DNA from: Methylothermaceae bacterium
Lineage (GTDB): Bacteria; Pseudomonadota; Gammaproteobacteria; Methylococcales; Methylothermaceae
Assembly (NCBI GenBank): GCA_026981855.1
Contig: JALSIB010000037.1
Location: forward strand, 90,299-154,298
Direction: 5' to 3'
Length of the DNA: 64,000 nucleotides
Shown here: one piece after another, positions 11,124-20,014 of the stretch
Position numbering within the stretch: position 1 is the stretch's first letter
Layout: each line of letters begins with the position of its first letter
Notes under the pieces: model-generated
What the model was told of the DNA's origin: nothing
What the model saw: the letters and a program-made list of their open reading frames with translations, nothing else
The model's database searches: none
Made by a program: the position numbers and the translations under genes

Positions 11124-12743
11124 TCATTCCCCATCCTCGACCGGCCTGATCGTTCCAGGCACCACCTTGGCGTCGAAAGTCTCCATGATCGCCTTCACCG
11201 TCTCATCCTCGGCGATTTCCCGCTCGGCCCGGGCCTGCCTTTCCGCCTGCCGGCGCCGATGCTGATCGGCCGGGGTCTCGCGATCGACCGAACCCGTTCT
11301 GATCTCCAGCCGCAGCGGTCGTTTCAGGCATTCGACGAGTGCTTGAGCCAACCGCGCCTGCAAACGCTCACTGAGCAAATGCTCGAAGGACTGATCCAAA
11401 ATCAATACACAACGATCGTCCTCCAACTTTTCGAGGACACAATGGTGGGCCAGCTCCCGGGCCATTCCCGGAAGCTTCATTCGCGCCACCAGGGAAGACC
11501 ATGGCTCCATTCCATTTTCCGCCGAACCCGCCGCATCCGGAATGACCGCTTCCCGCCGATCTTCATCCAGGGCCGGCCCGGGCCTGGATGAAGGTTCCCC
11601 CTGTATCTGGACCGGACGCCGACCACCCGCGCCCCGATCAGACACGCCCTCACCGCCGGCCTCCAGTGGCCGGAACGCCAGCATCCTCAGCAATACCATC
11701 TCCAGCCCCGTCGCGGGATCGGGCGCCCATGGCAGATCCTTACGCCCCATCAGGCCGATCTGGTAGAACAATTGCACGTCTTCGGGAATCATCGCCCGCG
11801 CCTGGGCAACCACCCATGCCCCATCCTCGTCTTGCGAGGCGGTTTCCGGCAGTTGCTGCGCCAGCGCAATCCGATGCAACAGCCCCAGCAACCCGGTCAG
11901 GATCTCGGCGGGATCGGCGGCATCAGCGAACAGTCTCCGGGTCTCATGCATCACCAAAGCGGCATCCCCCGTCGCCAGGGCCTCGACCACCCCCTTGAGA
12001 GAGTGGAGCACCACTCCCCCCAACATGGCGGCCACCTCCTTGGCGCGGACCTCGCCACCCCCATAGACGATCGCCTGATCCAGCAGGCTCAGGGCGTCAC
12101 GCAAACTGCCATCTGCCGAACGCGCCAATAATTTGAGCCCCTCCTCCTCGAAGGCAATGGATTCCGCCTTGAGAATACGGCCCAGATGGTCCTGGATCCG
12201 GGACTGGGGAAGCTTGGTCAGATTGAATTGCAGACAGCGCGACAACACCGTGACCGGAATTTTCTGAGGGTCGGTGGTCGCGAGCAGAAATTTGACGTGG
12301 GGAGGCGGTTCTTCCAGGGTCTTCAGCAGAGCATTGAAACTGTGCCCCGACAGCATGTGGACTTCGTCTATCAGATAGATCTTGTAGCGACCGGATGAAG
12401 GGGCGTACTGGGCATTTTCCAGGAGCTCCCGGGTATCCTCGACCCGGGTGCGCGAAGCGGCATCCACCTCGATCAAATCGGCGAAACGGCCTTCATCCAC
12501 CGCCACGCAAACATCGCACCGGCCACAAGGCTCGCCATCGTCCAGACGACCGCAATTGAGCGCCTTGGCAAGAATGCGGGCGATGGTGGTCTTGCCCACC
12601 CCCCGGGTGCCGGTGAACAGGTAAGCATGATGAACCCGATCGTGAATCAGGGCATTGCGCAATGCCCTCACGACATGGGATTGTCCTGCGATCTCGGAAA
12701 AACGGCGTGGACGCCATTTGCGGGCCAGGGCCTGATAGCTCAT
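11124..12743 (-). CDS. dnaX: DNA polymerase III subunits gamma/tau
   Basis: Clamp-loader ATPase of the replisome. The 539-residue frame has an AAA+ module with Walker A GTRGVGKTT (near residue 45), a zinc module (CGRCDVC near 73), Walker B with DEVH (YLIDEVHML), the sensor-1 region LLATTDPQKIP, domain III, and a less conserved tau-like C-terminus (about 370-539). Translation is taken from 12743 (MSYQALARKWRPRRF), the standard N-terminus; the frame is open further upstream, but that would run towards the SRP RNA. I did not identify a programmed frameshift site for a separate gamma form. SRP RNA lies just upstream, as in many Gammaproteobacteria. Confidence 0.96.
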   Translation of the reverse strand: MSYQALARKWRPRRFSEIAGQSHVVRALRNALIHDRVHHAYLFTGTRGVGKTTIARILAKALNCGRLDDGEPCGRCDVCVAVDEGRFADLIEVDAASRTRVEDTRELLENAQYAPSSGRYKIYLIDEVHMLSGHSFNALLKTLEEPPPHVKFLLATTDPQKIPVTVLSRCLQFNLTKLPQSRIQDHLGRILKAESIAFEEEGLKLLARSADGSLRDALSLLDQAIVYGGGEVRAKEVAAMLGGVVLHSLKGVVEALATGDAALVMHETRRLFADAADPAEILTGLLGLLHRIALAQQLPETASQDEDGAWVVAQARAMIPEDVQLFYQIGLMGRKDLPWAPDPATGLEMVLLRMLAFRPLEAGGEGVSDRGAGGRRPVQIQGEPSSRPGPALDEDRREAVIPDAAGSAENGMEPWSSLVARMKLPGMARELAHHCVLEKLEDDRCVLILDQSFEHLLSERLQARLAQALVECLKRPLRLEIRTGSVDRETPADQHRRRQAERQARAEREIAEDETVKAIMETFDAKVVPGTIRPVEDGE

Positions 12744-12766
12744 GCTTGATGCCTGGAAATGAAGGC

Positions 12767-12881
<115 letters not shown>

Positions 12882-12994
12882 TAGATCAACCAACCGATGG
12901 CGAAAAACCATCGAATAGCCACTCATTATGGCCATGTCGAAGAAAGAAAGCAAATCCGGCTTCGGCGGCCTTACCACCGATCACTGCTGCCGGA

Positions 12995-13092
12995 GGGGTC
13001 CGGGAAGGGTCTGTCAGCGGCCGGGGAGGGGTGCGCCGGGCCTGAATTTACGGACGTTCGGTACGGCGGACCCTTCCCGGACCCCGAAAAAG
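12995..13092 (+). repeat. Structured intergenic repeat, copy 1
   Basis: The section 13009-13092 matches the minus strand of 46018-45941 over about 78 aligned bases, most identical, apart from a short insertion of about nine bases here and a 1-2 base indel. Shared blocks include TCTGTCAG, CGCCGGGCCTG, ACGGA and CCTTCCCGG. Copy 1 also has a perfect 17-base inverted repeat (12995-13011 against 13069-13085) enclosing 57 bases. No coding frame here looks real. It occupies the gap between the SRP RNA and the end of the diguanylate cyclase gene. Confidence 0.7.
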
Positions 13093-13143
13093 CAAACCGA
13101 CAGGCGTTGAGTTCGGCGGTTCCATTATCCCCAGCCGGCCGCC

Positions 13144-14034
13144 TCAGGCAACCGCCACGCTGTCGCGACCCTGGCGCTTGGCCTGGTACAACGCATCGTC
13201 AGCGCGTTTCAGCAGCTGCAGCGGCGTATCCTCGGGGTGGCTGAGGGTGGCCACGCCGATACTGGTCGTGATCCGCAGATTGGGCGCGATATCGCTGCAA
13301 TCCATGTCACGAATCCGTGTCCGGATCCTTTCTGCCAACAACTGCGCCCCTTCGCCCGAAGTATTGCTGAGCAGGATCAGGAACTCTTCTCCTCCGTAAC
13401 GGAAGATCATGTCGCTGGCCCTCACCGTCTGCCGGAGAGCATGGGCGATCTTGGCCAAAGCGGAATCACCCGCCGTATGGCCGAAGGTGTCGTTGATCTT
13501 TTTGAAATGATCGATATCGAGCAACAATATCGACAAGGGAGCACGCTGACGCTGGGCCAGCTTCCACTCCCGCTGGAAAGTGCTGTCGAGGGCGGTCCGA
13601 TTGTAGACTTGGGTCAACGGGTCGGTATAGGCAGACTGCAGCGCCTGATAATACAAAACGGCATTGCGTAATGGATACAGCAGGCAACACAGCTGATTCT
13701 CCAACTGTCCCAACTCGCCTTCACTGAAGCGTTTGCGCCGCATCAAGGTCAACTCGCCCAACTTCTGCTCCTCCAGGACGAGGGTGTAATGACAACTGTG
13801 AGGCGCCCTTTCTCCTCCCTGAATCTCCACGCCAAGCAGCGGGTTGCCGTAACGGAAACCATCATGCGGGACGACGGATTGCACCTCCCTGGAAAACAAC
13901 TGCAACAGCTGATCGAGTATCAGGGTGGTCTGCAGAACCTCGATCAACTGGAACTGTCTGGACTGTTCCCTATCGGGGTGCTTGTCGTAGGCAGGGTTGG
14001 TAATCACCGCCAGATTGGCTCTATCCTGTGGCAT
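13144..14034 (-). CDS. GGDEF-domain diguanylate cyclase
   Basis: Makes cyclic di-GMP from two GTP. The protein of about 296 residues has an N-terminal region (about 1-135) that resembles a divergent GAF-type sensor fold, and a C-terminal GGDEF domain. The signature is RYGGEEF, an active variant. The inhibitory I-site RxxD (RASD) sits exactly five residues before it, so product feedback is likely. DxLT is present as YTDPLTQVYNR. The start at 14034 is preferred because GGGAG lies six bases upstream; an in-frame ATG at 14091 would add 19 residues. No membrane segment is visible, so it is probably cytosolic. The input signal is unknown. Confidence 0.92.
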   Translation of the reverse strand: MPQDRANLAVITNPAYDKHPDREQSRQFQLIEVLQTTLILDQLLQLFSREVQSVVPHDGFRYGNPLLGVEIQGGERAPHSCHYTLVLEEQKLGELTLMRRKRFSEGELGQLENQLCCLLYPLRNAVLYYQALQSAYTDPLTQVYNRTALDSTFQREWKLAQRQRAPLSILLLDIDHFKKINDTFGHTAGDSALAKIAHALRQTVRASDMIFRYGGEEFLILLSNTSGEGAQLLAERIRTRIRDMDCSDIAPNLRITTSIGVATLSHPEDTPLQLLKRADDALYQAKRQGRDSVAVA

Positions 14035-14295
14035 GGCATGCTCCCATGAGTCTTCCGAGATTCGCTTCACAAAGTGGCCGAAAGCATTCAAGCGATAACC
14101 ATGCCAACTGAATTTAGCCTTTCAAATCATTAAGATAAGAAAGAAAGCACGCGGCCCGCCCACTCGTGACGGTAAAATGACGCCTGAAAAGCGGTCAATC
14201 CTTGCCGTCTGAAGACGTAAAAAAACAGCGAAAGTGCACCGCTTGGGGATTCGATTGAATTGACGCGGAAGCAGTGGTTCTGGCGGAAAATACCC

Positions 14296-14862
14296 TCACA
14301 TCATGCCCAACTGAAGCCTGGCCGCCTCCGACATCATGTCTCGCGACCAGGGCGGATCGAACACGACTTCCACGTTCACTTGCCCGACCCCTGGGAGATT
14401 GCGGACCGCCAATTCCACATCCTGCTGGATCACCGGCCCCATGCCGCAACCGGGCGCCGTCAAGGTCATGATGATCTCCACTCTGTTTCCTTCGCCACCC
14501 GCTTCTTCGCTCAAAGGCGTGACGCGGACATGATAGACCAACCCCAGATCGACGATGTTGACGGGGATCTCCGGGTCGAAAATGGTCTTCAGCACTTCCC
14601 ACACGTTGTGCTTGACGGTTTCGGGATCCGTACCTTCTTTCAGACCCGTGATCACAGGAGGCTCCTTGCCCAGCGCATCGGCATCCGCCGCGCTGATACG
14701 GGCCATGGTGCCATCCTCGGTCAGAACGGTATAACTGCCTCCCAAGGCCTGGTAGAGGGTGACGATCTCATCCTTGTGCAGCCGTACCGGTTCACCATCG
14801 GGAACCCGGATGGCCTCCACGTCCCGCTGTAAAACGATGCTCTCACCCTGTCCGTAAAACAT
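14296..14862 (-). CDS. sufT: SufT-family iron-sulfur maturation protein (DUF59)
   Basis: Protein of about 188 residues with a SufT-specific N-terminal part (RDVEAIRVPDGEPVRL, then LGGSYTVLTEDGTMARI) and a C-terminal MIP18/DUF59 domain containing DPEIPVNIVDLGLVY and the conserved cysteine motif TAPGCGMG. The family takes part in Fe-S cluster delivery or maturation. The start at 14862 is chosen because CAGGA lies eight bases upstream; longer in-frame starts exist. It overlaps the end of the SDR gene by 20 bp. Unlike typical sufT genes it is not beside suf genes; it ends an operon that begins with the MTA deaminase. Confidence 0.88.
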   Translation of the reverse strand: MFYGQGESIVLQRDVEAIRVPDGEPVRLHKDEIVTLYQALGGSYTVLTEDGTMARISAADADALGKEPPVITGLKEGTDPETVKHNVWEVLKTIFDPEIPVNIVDLGLVYHVRVTPLSEEAGGEGNRVEIIMTLTAPGCGMGPVIQQDVELAVRNLPGVGQVNVEVVFDPPWSRDMMSEAARLQLGMM

Positions 14863-15622
14863 ACTGGTCATCCTGAAAAATGAATGTTTGTCCGCTCCAG
14901 TCCCGGCTGGCTGGCCCCAGCAGATAAACATACAGTTTTGCTAAGGAATGTGGCGTGGTCAAGTCCTTTTCGCTCTCACCAGGAAAAGCCCGATATCGAA
15001 CGGGCGTACGCACCGGTCCCGGAATCAGTATATTGGCGCGCAACCGATCACCGGCTTCCCACTCGGCGGCGAGGATTTTCGCCAGCGATTCCACCCCCGC
15101 CTTGGAAACCCCGTAGGCGCCCCAATAGGCTTTCGGCTCGCGGGCGGACGAATCGGAAGTAAACACCACCGAGGCGTCCCGGCTTTTCCGTAAAAGCGGC
15201 AGCAGCGACTGAGTGAGAAGGAACGGCGCATTGAGATTGACCTGAAGCGACTGGAACCAGCGCTGGGGCGTCTGGCAGGCTAAGGGCTCCAGGTATTCCA
15301 GATGGGCAGCGTTGTGGAGCAGGCCGTCGAGCGAGGGGTAATGGCCGGCAAGGGTTTCGGCCAGCTGACGATAATGTTCCGGCATGGCCCCTGCCAAGTC
15401 CATGGGAAAAAGGGCCAGCCGGGCACCGGGCGTTCGCGCCAAAATATCGTCGCGCAACGCTTCGAGCCCCGCAACGTTCTTGTCCAGGAGGATCACGCTC
15501 GCGCCCGCCTCAGCGCAAGCGTGAGCGGCGACGGACCCCAAGGCACCCGCCGCCCCTGTGATGAGAACGACTCTTTCCTCAAGCTTCCCCGCGACTTCGC
15601 GAGGCAACGGCAGCCGGTTCAT
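14843..15622 (-). CDS. Short-chain dehydrogenase/reductase, YciK-like
   Basis: Classical SDR of 259 residues with the nucleotide-binding motif TGAAGALG (near residue 22), NAAH (LLHNAAHLEYL), the catalytic serine region FTSDSS, and YGVSKAG, which carries the YxxxK pair. In many Gammaproteobacteria a YciK-like SDR follows ubiG and a Gph/MupP-type phosphatase, as here. Its natural substrate is not established. It overlaps the phosphatase gene by 4 bp (ATGA), indicating translational coupling. Confidence 0.88.
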   Translation of the reverse strand: MNRLPLPREVAGKLEERVVLITGAAGALGSVAAHACAEAGASVILLDKNVAGLEALRDDILARTPGARLALFPMDLAGAMPEHYRQLAETLAGHYPSLDGLLHNAAHLEYLEPLACQTPQRWFQSLQVNLNAPFLLTQSLLPLLRKSRDASVVFTSDSSAREPKAYWGAYGVSKAGVESLAKILAAEWEAGDRLRANILIPGPVRTPVRYRAFPGESEKDLTTPHSLAKLYVYLLGPASRDWSGQTFIFQDDQYVLRTG

Positions 15623-16326
15623 CCGATGACCGAGACGGGAATGGGGTCACCCACTGTCAAGGGGGGCAATACATCCGCCAGCGCATCCATCAAATCCCCC
15701 GGCTGTTCGATATACCTATCCGCACCCCAGTGGCGGGGGTCGTCTTCGGGCGCCAGATAACCATAACAGGCCGCGACCGTCATCATTCCCGCCCTGCGCC
15801 CGGCCTCGATGTCCCCTTTGGCATCCCCGATGTAGACACACTTGCACGTATCGACCCCCGCCAGCCGGCACGCCCGCCACAAGGGATCGGGGTTCGGCTT
15901 GCCGCGGGTGGTATCGTCGCCGGAAACCACGCAATGGGCCCTGGTCAACAAACCCATCCGCTCGAGCAGGGGCACCGTCAGATAGCGGCGCTTGTTGGTG
16001 ACCACACCCCATTTGAGGTTCCGGGCTTCTATGTTCCGCAGAATGTCGTCCATACCGGGGAACAGGCGGGTGTGGGTATTCAGATTGTCGCTGTAGATCT
16101 CCCGCAATCTGGCGGTTCGACGGGCAAACTCGACCTTGTCCTGATGCTCGCCAAAACCCAGTTTCACCATACCGGGCGCCCCTTGGGAAATCGTCTGGCG
16201 AATCACCGACTCGGCCAGGGGGTCGCGCCCCTCCTCCACCAGAACACCATTGAGCGCCCGGGCCAGGTCGGGCAGGGTATCCAACAAGGTGCCATCCAGA
16301 TCGAACAATATGCAATGAAGCGTCAT
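15619..16326 (-). CDS. HAD phosphatase: phosphoglycolate or MurNAc-6-phosphate phosphatase
   Basis: HAD-superfamily hydrolase of 235 residues with motif I DLDGTLLDTLPDL at residues 9-21, motif II VTNK (VVTNKRRYL), and motif III/IV GDAKGDIEAGRRAGM. Sequence alone fits phosphoglycolate phosphatase (Gph), which clears 2-phosphoglycolate. The order mtaD-ubiG-phosphatase-yciK is the same as in Pseudomonas aeruginosa, where this gene is MupP, the N-acetylmuramate 6-phosphate phosphatase of cell-wall recycling. I therefore leave the symbol open. It overlaps both neighbours by 4 bp. Confidence 0.88.
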   Translation of the reverse strand: MTLHCILFDLDGTLLDTLPDLARALNGVLVEEGRDPLAESVIRQTISQGAPGMVKLGFGEHQDKVEFARRTARLREIYSDNLNTHTRLFPGMDDILRNIEARNLKWGVVTNKRRYLTVPLLERMGLLTRAHCVVSGDDTTRGKPNPDPLWRACRLAGVDTCKCVYIGDAKGDIEAGRRAGMMTVAACYGYLAPEDDPRHWGADRYIEQPGDLMDALADVLPPLTVGDPIPVSVIG

Positions 16327-17033
16327 GTCATTTTTTCGAAAGCCATCAGATAATTGACGCCGATATCCGCACCGAGACTGAATTTGCGGGTAACCGGATT
16401 GTATTGCACCCCCCTGGCGGCAACCGGCTCCAGATCCACCGCTCGAGCCCAGGCGGCCAGCTCGGAGGGGCGAATGAACTTTTCATATTCGTGCGTTCCC
16501 CTGGGAATCAATTCGAGCACATACTCTGCTCCAACTATAGCAAGAAGATATGCCTTCAGGGTGCGGTTCAAGGTGGAAAAAAACACCTTCCCTCCCGGCT
16601 TGACCAGCCGGGCACAGGCCTCCACCACCGAAGCCGGACGAGGCACATGTTCGAGCATCTCCATACAGGTCACTACCTCGAAGGCGGCGGGTCGCTGCCG
16701 AGCGAGCGCTTCGGCTGCGACGCGCTGGTATTTCACCCGATCCACCCCCTGGTCCAAGGCGTGGAGTTCGGCCACCTCCAGCAGCGACTCACTCAGGTCG
16801 ATCCCCAGAACGCGGGCGCCCTCACGCGCCAAACCCTCGCTGAGGATACCACCGCCACACCCCACGTCGACGACCTCCTTGTCGAGGATATCGGCATGTT
16901 CTTTGATAAATTGAATCCGCAGGGGATTAATCTGGTGCAGGGTACGCAATTCCCCATCGGGGTCCCACCATCGTTCGGCCTTGTCACCGAACTTCGCGAT
17001 CTCCTCGGGATGAACGTTGTCTGTCGTTGTCAT
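16323..17033 (-). CDS. ubiG: Ubiquinone biosynthesis O-methyltransferase UbiG
   Basis: SAM-dependent enzyme performing both O-methylations of ubiquinone synthesis. The 236-residue protein has the typical N-terminus (EIAKFGDKAERWWDPDGELRTLHQINPLR), motif I VVDVGCGGGILSEGLA, and the C-terminal SLGADIGVNYLMAF. The start at 17033 forms an ATGA overlap with the stop of the upstream amidohydrolase gene; the longer frame to 17066 is unnecessary. Ubiquinone is consistent with ispB elsewhere in the window. Confidence 0.96.
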   Translation of the reverse strand: MTTTDNVHPEEIAKFGDKAERWWDPDGELRTLHQINPLRIQFIKEHADILDKEVVDVGCGGGILSEGLAREGARVLGIDLSESLLEVAELHALDQGVDRVKYQRVAAEALARQRPAAFEVVTCMEMLEHVPRPASVVEACARLVKPGGKVFFSTLNRTLKAYLLAIVGAEYVLELIPRGTHEYEKFIRPSELAAWARAVDLEPVAARGVQYNPVTRKFSLGADIGVNYLMAFEKMT

Positions 17034-18355
17034 AACTCCAGGGGTTGTGCCAATCGTTGTTGCCAAGGGGTGATTTCATTCTGCAATGCAGGCCAGTCGA
17101 TACCGTCAAGCTGCCGCTGCTTCAGCAATCTACGCCCCGCCACCCAAACGTCGCTGACTTGATGACGGCCGGCGGCATAGACGATGTGGGATACGGGGTC
17201 ATACACAGGTTGGGTTTCCGGCGCGGAAAGATCGATCGCGGTCATATCCGCCCATTTCCCCACCTCGAGCGAGCCGATCCGGTCCTCCAGGCCCAAGGCG
17301 CGGGCGCCGCCCAAAGTGGCCATCGCCAGGATTCTTTCGGCCGGCATCGCCTCGGGATCGCGGGCCACCCCCTTGGCCAGCAAGGCGGCGGTCCGCATCT
17401 CCCCGAGCATGGCGAGATCGTTGTTGCTCGCCGCCCCGTCGGTCCCCAGGGCCAGCGGGACACCGGCCTTATCCAGTTCGGACAGGGGGCAGAAGCCGCT
17501 GGCCAACTTGAGATTGGATTCGGGGCAATGCACCAACGATGCTTTTTTTTCAGCCAACAAACTCATTTCGTCAGCTTCGAGATGGACCCCATGCACCGCC
17601 ATCAGCCGCTCGTTCAACAATCCCAGACGATCGAGGCGGGAAAGCGGCCTTTGGCGATAACGATCGAGACTCTCTTCGATCTCGCTGCGGGTTTCATGAA
17701 GATGGATGTGGACCCGCAGCTTCTCATCGCGAGACCATGCGGCAATCTGCCGAAACATTTCGTCGCTCACCGAATACGGTGCATGGGGAGCCAGCATCCA
17801 GCCCACCCGCTCATCACCGCAATGCTTCTCGTACAGACGCCTGTTTTTGGAAAAATATTCTTCGGGGCAGCGCGCCCAAGGGGTGGGAAAATCGACGAAA
17901 ATCAACCCCACCCTCGCCCGGATGCCGGTTTCCCTTGCCACTTCCCATACCCTATCGGGATAAAAATACATATCGGCGAAGCAGGTCGTCCCCCCCCGCA
18001 GCATTTCCGCCACCGCCAGCGTGGTGCCGGCCCGGACGAAACCGGGATCCACCCACCGCAACTCCCGCGGCCAGATATGCTCGTTCAACCATTCCATCAG
18101 TGGCAGGTCGTCCGCCAAGCCACGCATCAGCGTCATGGCCGCATGGGTATGCGCATTGACCAGGCCGGGAATCAAAGCGTGCCCGGAAAGATGCACCACT
18201 TCAAGCGCCCGATAATCTCTTCGGGCCACTTCAGCCGGACAGAGGGCGACGATCCGCCCGTCACGGATGGCGATCGCGGCGTCTTCCAGTAGCTTGCCGG
18301 GCGGGGCCACCGGTATAATCCAGCGGGCGAATATCAGGGTATCTACAGGCTCCAT
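17030..18355 (-). CDS. mtaD: 5-methylthioadenosine/S-adenosylhomocysteine deaminase-type amidohydrolase
   Basis: TRZ/ATZ-family amidohydrolase of 441 residues. Metal-binding and catalytic motifs: NAHTHAAM near residue 70, the second histidine in HIHLHETRSEIEE, HGVHL, and GTDGAASNNDLAM with the metal aspartate. Family members deaminate methylthioadenosine or S-adenosylhomocysteine to the inosine forms. The divergent neighbour mtnA acts later in methylthioadenosine salvage, which supports the assignment. The start at 18355 (MEPVDTLIFARWI) matches the domain boundary. It is first gene of the mtaD-ubiG-phosphatase-SDR-sufT operon. Confidence 0.92.
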   Translation of the reverse strand: MEPVDTLIFARWIIPVAPPGKLLEDAAIAIRDGRIVALCPAEVARRDYRALEVVHLSGHALIPGLVNAHTHAAMTLMRGLADDLPLMEWLNEHIWPRELRWVDPGFVRAGTTLAVAEMLRGGTTCFADMYFYPDRVWEVARETGIRARVGLIFVDFPTPWARCPEEYFSKNRRLYEKHCGDERVGWMLAPHAPYSVSDEMFRQIAAWSRDEKLRVHIHLHETRSEIEESLDRYRQRPLSRLDRLGLLNERLMAVHGVHLEADEMSLLAEKKASLVHCPESNLKLASGFCPLSELDKAGVPLALGTDGAASNNDLAMLGEMRTAALLAKGVARDPEAMPAERILAMATLGGARALGLEDRIGSLEVGKWADMTAIDLSAPETQPVYDPVSHIVYAAGRHQVSDVWVAGRRLLKQRQLDGIDWPALQNEITPWQQRLAQPLEL

Positions 18356-18391
18356 GGCCGAGGTCCGATGTGAGAGCCGCAAAACTTTAGC

Positions 18392-19480
18392 ATGGAAAGT
18401 GTGAAGATGCACGACAAAGCCGACGGGGTTCATGAGCCGAACCTTCACGACCGGGTCCGGGCGCTGCGTTGGACCGGTCAGGGATTGGAAGTCCTCGACC
18501 AGCGCAAGCTGCCGGACGAAACCGAATACGCGCTTTGCACCACCGCCCGGCAGGTTGCCGGCGCAATCTCACAGATGCAGGTACGCGGCGCCCCCGCCAT
18601 CGGGATCGCCGCTGCTTACGGCATCGCCCTGGCGGCGAGGCAAAGATATGGGGACACGCCCGAACACTGGCGCCAGGCCATCGAGGAGGATTTCGAGGTC
18701 TTGTCCCGCTCCCGGCCGACCGCGGTCAATCTCTTCTGGGCACTGGAACGGATGCGGAAATGCATGGAACGCCTGCGGCGAGACCCTTTTCCGCCCTTGT
18801 TGGCCGAGGCACTCGCCATCCACCAGGAGGACATCGCCGCCAACCGCCTGATGGGCACACTGGGCGCGGAGCTGATAGGCGCGGCCCGGGGCGTTCTGAC
18901 CCACTGCAACACCGGCTCTCTTGCCACGGGCGGATTCGGTACCGCTTTGGGGGTCATTCGCACCCTGTGGCGACATACGCCCCCTCTGCAAATTTACGCC
19001 ACCGAAACCCGCCCCTGGCTCCAGGGCGCCCGCCTCACCCTGTGGGAACTGGAACAGGACCGGATTCCCGCCACGTTGATCGCCGACTCGGCCGCCGCCT
19101 TTCTGATGCGCCAGGAAAAAATCCAGTGGGTGATCGTCGGCGCCGACCGCATTGCCGCCAATGGTGATTGCGCCAACAAGATCGGCACCTTCAATCTGGC
19201 CGTGGCTGCCAAACGACACGGCGTCCGCTTCATGGTCGTGGCGCCTGTCAGCACGATCGATTGGTCCTTGCCTCACGGCGACCGAATTCCCATCGAGGAA
19301 AGGGACGAGGCGGAGCTGCTACCCTCCCATTACCACGGCAACCCTGCGATCCAGGCCTGGAATCCGGTCTTCGACGTAACGCCCGCGGAACTGATCGATG
19401 CCATCGTCACCAACGAGGGCGTCGTGTCCGGCCCTTCCACGGAAGCCATGAGGGATCTTTGCGAGCGATGTTCGAAGTAG
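18392..19480 (+). CDS. mtnA: S-methyl-5-thioribose-1-phosphate isomerase
   Basis: Aldose-ketose isomerase of methionine salvage. The 362-residue protein has the eIF2B-like fold with [17 protein letters not shown], the catalytic cysteine in [18 protein letters not shown], and the catalytic aspartate in [11 protein letters not shown], followed by NKIGTF. An alternative in-frame ATG lies at 18407. It is divergent from mtaD with only 36 bp between start codons, so the two promoters must overlap the genes or each other. Confidence 0.95.
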   Translation: MESVKMHDKADGVHEPNLHDRVRALRWTGQGLEVLDQRKLPDETEYALCTTARQVAGAISQMQVRGAPAIGIAAAYGIALAARQRYGDTPEHWRQAIEEDFEVLSRSRPTAVNLFWALERMRKCMERLRRDPFPPLLAEALAIHQEDIAANRLMGTLGAELIGAARGVLTHCNTGSLATGGFGTALGVIRTLWRHTPPLQIYATETRPWLQGARLTLWELEQDRIPATLIADSAAAFLMRQEKIQWVIVGADRIAANGDCANKIGTFNLAVAAKRHGVRFMVVAPVSTIDWSLPHGDRIPIEERDEAELLPSHYHGNPAIQAWNPVFDVTPAELIDAIVTNEGVVSGPSTEAMRDLCERCSK

Positions 19481-19932
19481 TCCTGTACCAACCCGAAATC
19501 GCCCCCAACACCGGCAATATCATCCGCCTTTGCGCCAATACGGGATGCGGGCTGCACCTGATCGAGCCCCTGGGTTTCGACCTGGAAGAACGCAAATTGC
19601 GGCGCGCCGGTCTCGACTATCACGACCTGACCGTCCTCCACCGTCACCGGAGCCTCGAAGACTGTCTGGCGCAGCACCCAAGGCGGCGGCTCTTCGCCTT
19701 TTCCACCAAGGCCTCCCGTTGCTATGCCGGCACCGATTTCCAGCCGGGCGACCTGTTGCTGTTCGGCCCCGAAACCCGGGGGCTGCCGGTGGCACTTCTG
19801 GAAAATCTGGCGGACGAGCGAAAACTGCGACTGCCCATGACGCCCCAAAGCCGCAGCCTGAACCTGGCCAACACGGTGGCCGTGGTCGTCTACGAGGCAT
19901 GGCGGCAACAGGGTTTCAAGGGGGGAAGATGA
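19468..19932 (+). CDS. trmL: tRNA (cytidine(34)-2'-O)-methyltransferase TrmL
   Basis: SPOUT-class methyltransferase that modifies the wobble base of tRNA-Leu. The 154-residue protein begins [20 protein letters not shown], with the N-terminal NTGNIIR motif, [11 protein letters not shown] (SAM knot), and the C-terminal [21 protein letters not shown], all diagnostic. It starts inside the last 13 bases of mtnA in another frame, so the two are likely coupled. Confidence 0.95.
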   Translation: MFEVVLYQPEIAPNTGNIIRLCANTGCGLHLIEPLGFDLEERKLRRAGLDYHDLTVLHRHRSLEDCLAQHPRRRLFAFSTKASRCYAGTDFQPGDLLLFGPETRGLPVALLENLADERKLRLPMTPQSRSLNLANTVAVVVYEAWRQQGFKGGR

Positions 19933-20014
19933 CGATTCCGCTGTATGGAACCATCGATAAGAGGAACGAAAAGTGGCGAATTCCTGGATGTGCGCACGCT
20001 TTAGCGGACAGGCG

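Noticed and set aside
12897..13244. Plus-strand ORF of 115 codons between SRP RNA and the diguanylate cyclase gene
   Set aside because: It has no recognisable domain, covers the structured repeat, and runs antisense into the cyclase gene.
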